Below, piece by piece: positions 59,770-64,000 of a DNA stretch of 64,000 nt. The notes under the pieces were generated by a model, which did not search any database, was not told where the DNA came from, and saw nothing but the letters and a program-made list of their open reading frames with translations. Origin of the DNA: Nepenthes gracilis (lineage: Eukaryota; Streptophyta; Magnoliopsida; Caryophyllales; Nepenthaceae). Within the stretch, counting starts at the first letter, position 1. Each line of letters opens with the position of its first letter. A program made the position numbers and the translations under genes. The stretch is from positions 16,654,037-16,718,036 of the forward strand of contig BSYO01000004.1 of NCBI GenBank assembly GCA_033239525.1, read 5' to 3'.

Positions 59770-59970
59770 TATCCGGTCAACTTTTTGGTCAATATTTCTA
59801 ATTAAGCCGAGTTCAAATACATGCAGTGCCGGTTTCAATTTTTGTAAACCTAAGAAATCCGGTCAACTCTTTAATTCCGATCAACATCTTCAAATCCGGT
59901 CAACTCTTCCAATCTAGTCAATATCTTCGAATCTGGTCAACTCTTCAATTTCGGTCAACTTCTCCTTATT
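59770..59970 (-). promoter_or_regulatory. W-box-like GTTGACC array in U3 of LTR A2
   Basis: GGTCAAC five times, plus GGTCAAT, GATCAAC and AGTCAAT variants, in units of about 18-22 bases ('aaatccggtcaactctt'). Upstream of the TATA box at 59551. Confidence 0.55.
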
Positions 59971-60030
59971 ATTCACTCCGTCCATCATCTTTTCATAAAC
60001 TTCGGATTTCTTCTCCGCAATTCTACTCCG

Positions 60031-60165
60031 GCCTCACCAACACACAAAACCACTCCGGACTTCAAGGCCACTTCGGCCTCACCAACACACAAAACCAATC
60101 CGGACTTCAAGGGCACTTCGGCCTCACCAACACACAAAACCACTCCGGACTTCAAGGCCACTTCG
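60031..60165. repeat. 45-bp tandem repeat x 3 in U3 of LTR A2
   Basis: 'gcctcaccaacacacaaaac' starts at 60031, 60076 and 60121. A1 has only a fragment of it at about 21500, so the expansion is specific to this copy. Confidence 0.95.
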
Positions 60166-60352
60166 GCCTCTCTTCACACAATTCACTCCGGTCTTCAAAT
60201 TTAGGAGACAATTTCTGATTTCAAAATATGCTCTAAAGCTGGTTTGGATTTTCTTAATTTATTTTCCGAATAACCTTCAATTTTTCTCGATCCTTTGATT
60301 ATTTTGACTCGATGACTGGGACTTTCTATGATTTAAAATCTGGGTCGTCACA

Positions 60353-60970
60353 ATCTCCCCCACTTATAAAAATTTCATCCTCGAAATTTGATGATCCTCA
60401 TGGTCTCATAATCACACGTATTCTTTCATCCAGAAGTCGTTCCTCAGACAAGGAATAGTCTAGGAAACCTCAAGCATTCTTATCACAAAATAAATTCTGT
60501 CTCTCATAACGACTCAATCCAGATACGTACTGATTTTCTCAACCTCTGATATAAGAAAGACCTTATAACGATCCTCAGAATTTCAAAAGCGACCTACCAA
60601 AATGCTGACCATTTCTCCAATTTAATTTGATACTTCAAATGGATCCAATGAACTTCCACTTTAGTTCATTCCATGCTTCAAAAGAATTCGATCACGGGGA
60701 CCTTAACCTTACTCATAAATTCCTGAGCCATGGGTTCATGCTGGGCTACCCAGATTTAAACAGTTCTAAGATAGTCATATTATGAAGGCAACCCTAAAAT
60801 CCTCAGACTACTGTCACATTCCGAGCCACAGTCATAACGATCACCCGAGGTGTCAACATCACCTTTAATCATTACCCAGAATCTTAAGATCCCAATTTAA
60901 GAACATGGCATCCTATCACCCAATTTTCTGGACTCACTCTCGATTTCACTTTTACATCTCCCATGAAACG
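60353..60970 (-). pseudogene. Internal 3' end of a family A element, decayed
   Basis: Begins with the polypurine tract 'atctcccccacttataaaaa', then 'tttcatcctcgaaattt', as right of the T and B1 LTRs. The rest is a minus-strand remnant, possibly of the pol C-terminus, with no secure domain. It is cut at 60970 by LTR E. Confidence 0.5.
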
Positions 60971-61307
60971 TGTGAGGTTCCGGATTTAAGAACTTGATAA
61001 TAATGAGGTGATTAGTATGTTAATAATCAATACTAATCCTATGAAAAGATCAAGGTTTGGTGTCGGAAGAAAAATAGGAAAAATTATTCGGGTCCAGGCT
61101 GCTGAAGCCATGCTAGCAGGCTTGCGCCTGCTGGGCGCTCGAGGTTCCAAAGTGATATGTGATCATCGGAGGTAAGAATCTAATCTCTCTCGTGAACTTG
61201 GATGACTTGTTGTGGATTAAGGGTATTGAGTCCCACGGATTGTGATTAAGGGAAATATTGGATGTTGTGAACCATGACGTGAATGGAAGGGAATCCACAT
61301 TGAGCTT

Positions 61308-61372
61308 GTGATGATGTAATCTCCTGGATGGAGATGTGTTTGATGATGTAATCTCCCGGTTGGAGATGATTG
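61308..61372. repeat. Duplicated hairpin unit in LTR E
   Basis: Two units of about 32 bp each holding ATCTCC-(5)-GGAGAT, with loops tggat and cggtt. The stem is unchanged while the loop differs. Confidence 0.75.
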
Positions 61373-61739
61373 TGATGGGAATGAGATTTCCCCGAGATGT
61401 GATTGTGTGTGGCAAATGTGGGTTTCCCTCTCCAAGTGTTGAACCTAAACCTGAAACTAGGAACCGGAGTCGTATGGGTAGTATTCTTTAGTATACCATG
61501 TCCATCGCGGTGTGAACCCGAGGAATACTTGGCCACGTATTCCGGCCCCTCGTGGGAGTTGGTGATGTATGTGGTACGCTTTAGGAAACAACTGTGGAAG
61601 AACGAGGATTGCCCTGGTCCCCGGGGGTGTGGGGCATGTCGATGACGCTACATATTGAGATGTAGTCGTCTTAGTGATTGTTGCATGGATGCAACCGAGG
61701 GTTGTGTGCTACCGACCTAAAATAGTAGCCGTGGCTTTA

Positions 61740-61760
61740 GAATGTGTAGCGAACACATTC
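61740..61760 (+). ncRNA. Leader hairpin, LTR E copy with compensatory change
   Basis: Stem GAATGTGT / ACACATTC, loop agcga, preceded by GGCTTTA. Families T and A have GATTGTGT / ACACAATC after GGCCTTA. The differing T-A pair has become A-T on both sides, so pairing is kept. It lies 368 bases before the splice-acceptor-like AG at 62127-62128. Confidence 0.65.
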
Positions 61761-61859
61761 CTGTCCTTGTTCTCTCGCATCGTTGGTTAGTACGGTGTAC
61801 TAGCCGGGGTCCGCAAAGATTATGTAATAGCGAAAATGAGAAATGTCTAATCAATGTAA

Positions 61860-61985
61860 TCATGAGGACCGTGAATCCACAGTGATTCAAGATATGACCA
61901 TGAGAACCGTGAGAATCAGGTGATTCTGAACAATGACAACCGATGTAACCGTGAGAACCGTGAGAATCAAGATATTCCAGATGTT
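61860..61985. repeat. Series of GAATC/GATTC hairpins in LTR E
   Basis: 'accgtgaatccacagtgattc', 'accgtgagaatcaggtgattc' and 'accgtgagaatcaagatattc' follow one another, spaced about 40-55 bases. Each can fold on a GAATC/GATTC stem. Confidence 0.65.
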
Positions 61986-62095
61986 CCTATTCCCTCTCCT
62001 GCTTTGTGGTTAGGGAGAGTGTCAGTATCTTTTCCCGTTTTCGTTCTTGTTTATACCTGCGAGAATTGTTTATGATTATACTTGTTGAGCTGTTA

Positions 62096-62130
62096 GCTCA
62101 CTCTTGCTGCTGTTGTTTTTCCTTTCAGAT
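62096..62130 (+). promoter_or_regulatory. 3' splice site-like motif in LTR E
   Basis: TTAGCTCACTC, then a stretch ending TTGTTTTTCCTTTCAG, then ATGAGAAC. It lies 532 bases before the primer site. Confidence 0.5.
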
Positions 62131-62659
62131 GAGAACACTTAGCCGGCGCCGAATTGGTTAGAGCAAGGAGAGGCTTGCTTGATGAGATTGGCTGGACGGC
62201 GAGCGTAGTAAGGAATTGGACATAGAGATGGATCGGTTTGTAAACAGCCACTCGGGGTTGAGCGGGGCTCGTTATAGTTATTGTTTTATGATTTTGTTAT
62301 GTTTCCGTATTTATAATGATTTAGTATGCTTCCATGTCTGTATTGATGTTTAGAGTTTTGTTTCATTTAGATGGCATCTCTCTAGATCCAGTATAGTAGC
62401 TAGGAGTACTGTATTGGAGCCATGATGATATGGCAGATTGTGATCCTGTGTGGCGTATTGTAGGCTTTGTGTGTAAGCCTTTTGATAGATGTGTGCTTGT
62501 CTAGGATGATATTTAACAGGTTGTATTTCAATTTTTGTTCGGTTGCAGAGGAAACTCTACCGGATTTTCTGTAGAGTCCATAGGTTAATTATGGGCTTTA
62601 GTGGGTGTGTAGCCATTGGCGGAGGTTATTCGATGTAGAATAATCCGGTCCGTCACAGT

Positions 62660-62670
62660 TGGTATCAGAG
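62660..62670 (+). other. Primer binding site of element E (initiator tRNA-Met)
   Basis: TGGTATCAGAG two bases after the LTR end. Confidence 0.9.
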
Positions 62671-64000
62671 AAAAAGAGAGATGCCTTAGGTTTGATCTGA
62701 ATCGTATGCAGAAGCTTAGGTTTGATTAAGATTGACCGATTAAGTGAATAAAGGCGTGTGAGGACTGTGTTAGTCTGGGTAGTTTTGGTTACCCCGATCC
62801 AAGAATTTAGACTAGCGCTATGTTAGAAGCAGTAGCTTAGTTTGGATGGCTAGCCTATACGTCCTAGCTTGTGTTCTAGGAGTGGCTTGATCCGAATTGC
62901 TTCGGTTTCAAGGAAATATTAGTAAGGACCCCTGGGTGGAGACTACTAATATTTGTGGTTGGTTGTAGGGGAGAGAGAAAGATGGTGTGTCAAGACACCT
63001 TAATGTTGGAATTTGATCGGTATTGATTGGGTCCTTGAACTGATCAGTGTTGATTCAAGGCCTAGGTTAATTAATCTCAGTTTGAGGTTTAGGATTGATC
63101 GGTTCTTGGTTGAAGTCCTTGGATTAGTATTTTTCTTCGAAGGGTTGCCAGGTCATCCTAGAGAGCCTGATGAATTGGGTGGAGTTAAGTTCGAGCATAT
63201 GAAGCTCTAGGTTGGAAATTCATGAAGTGTCTGGACTTCTTGATAGTCTAGATCCTTTTGAGATTAAGATGTGGATTTTGAGGTTTAAGATATCATTGCG
63301 GTGACCCCATGTCTGATAGAAGACATGGCGTGCTGCCCCGTGGTGGGTAGGAAGAGAGTTGACCTCGGGTGGTTGACATGAGAAAGATCTTGGGTCTCGG
63401 GGTCTCGAGGATTAGGAAATATGGTCCCATGTGTTTTGGAAGTTTCTTGAATTGATTTTGTGTCGATGAGGCCCTTGGGAGCGTGTCTCAATAGTGGATA
63501 GTCTGATCGCGAGATCTAAGGATGCCTTTAGTCATGGACAGGCAGTGAGAAGGGTCAGTGTTTATATCAGGATCCTATGGTATGAACTCAAGTGTTAATG
63601 TCACCTGTCGTGGCAGGAGGAAAGATTCTTGGGTTTAGTATTGTGACCTGATGTTGTTTTCAGGATTTCGAACCCATGTCGGGATTGTGGTTGAAATTGT
63701 GTAACTTGGAGGATCTAGTCTTGGCAGTGATATCAATGATGACCTATCATTCGGAAAGGCGAAAGGAAATATGGCAGTGGCTGTTCACGGATGAATCTTG
63801 GACGAATGCTTCTCCGAAGAGATTTTGAAACTAGGATCTAAGTTATAGATAGTACGGTTGTTGGATTGAGGATAATTTGTATCCTCTGACCTTGAATCGA
63901 AGAAATCCAATGCCATAGGATCTAAATTGATACAGTCGATGTTGAGGTTGTGATATTTTTGGAGCCCGTGAATATGATTGGTCCGGTCGATCTGAATTGT
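62671..64000 (+). mobile_element. Leader and start of the body of element E
   Basis: Begins 'aaaaagagagatgccttagg', as in other leaders of this group. No gag domain is recognisable up to the window edge; frames are short. The element continues beyond 64000, so its coding state is unknown. Confidence 0.6.

Larger units (their letters stand above)
57078..60352 (-). mobile_element. LTR of family A (copy A2), internal sequence on both sides
   Basis: 3275 bp from TGTGACTGAACGG to GGTCGTCACA, collinear with A1. A primer site is at its left border and a polypurine tract at its right border. A normal LTR has one or the other, so this is the central LTR of a recombined (LTR-body-LTR-body-LTR) structure or a junction of two elements. 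It holds a 22-bp monomer array, a 93-bp higher-order unit, a 63-bp duplication, the leader hairpin and splice-acceptor-like motif, a TATA box at 59551-59560 (minus, CTATAAAAAC), and W-box repeats. Confidence 0.9.
60971..62657 (+). mobile_element. 5' LTR of element E
   Basis: 1687 bp from TGTGAGGTTCCGG to CCGTCACA, followed by a + strand primer site, so transcription is rightward. The base string aaacg before it (60966-60970) is the expected target duplication; its partner lies outside the window. It contains the leader hairpin with a compensatory pair, the splice-acceptor-like motif, a GC-rich hairpin near its start (AGCAGGC-ttgc-GCCTGCT at about 61107-61124), and several small repeated hairpins. 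No TATA box is obvious. Confidence 0.88.

Noticed and set aside
59826..60218. 130-codon frame with three 15-residue repeats
   Set aside because: It follows the 45-bp tandem repeat in the U3 of LTR A2, and A1 lacks it.

Overview
This window is plant nuclear DNA, most likely from a flowering plant. It is AT-rich, has spliced coding exons with GT..AG borders, and is mostly made of decayed retrotransposons of plant type. The only recognisable cellular gene is the 3' end of COP9 signalosome subunit 4 (CSN4): three short exons on the + strand at 6540-8620. No CSN4 exon was found further upstream, so the gene is either cut off or has a very large, transposon-filled intron. No rRNA, tRNA or CRISPR was seen.

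Layout. 1-2912 is the right part of a long LTR (family B). 2913-9700 is low-copy DNA with the CSN4 exons and one retroposon. 9700-16480 is a graveyard of LINE and Ty3/gypsy fragments in both orientations, plus a 353-bp retroposon with 17-bp target duplications and a 236-bp tandem duplication. 18476-21830 is a solo LTR (family A, 5-bp duplication gatca). 21831-23700 is a FAR1/FHY3-like pseudogene (MULE transposase-derived). From about 24868 a Ty3/gypsy element of Tat type runs on the + strand (LTR, PBS, gag, RT, RNase H, integrase). It is split by a nest of younger insertions: family B element 27891-46156, which holds a retroposon, solo LTR C, and solo LTR D with solo LTR F inside it; then the chromovirus T at 46437-55540; then an LTR cluster (G, A2, E) from 56602 to the window end. 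The deepest stack is Tat > B > D > F.

The best preserved transposon is T (9104 bp, minus strand, duplication aaagg). It has 2.2-kb LTRs, an initiator-tRNA-Met primer site, a polypurine tract, and gag-pro-RT-RH-INT-chromodomain in the order of the Tekay/Del group. It is dead: frameshifts, stops, and a Lys in place of the integrase catalytic Glu.

The most interesting signal is in the LTRs. Families A, T, E and (decayed) B, although very different in length and sequence, share a leader layout: a stable hairpin next to a GGCCTTAG motif, then 370-435 nt further a branch-point/pyrimidine/CAG sequence like a 3' splice site, then 290-580 nt to the primer binding site. The E copy of the hairpin differs from the T/A copy by a compensatory base pair, which points to a conserved RNA structure. 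LTRs A and C also carry satellite-like arrays of 22-25 bp monomers organised into higher-order units, and W-box-like repeats upstream of the TATA box.
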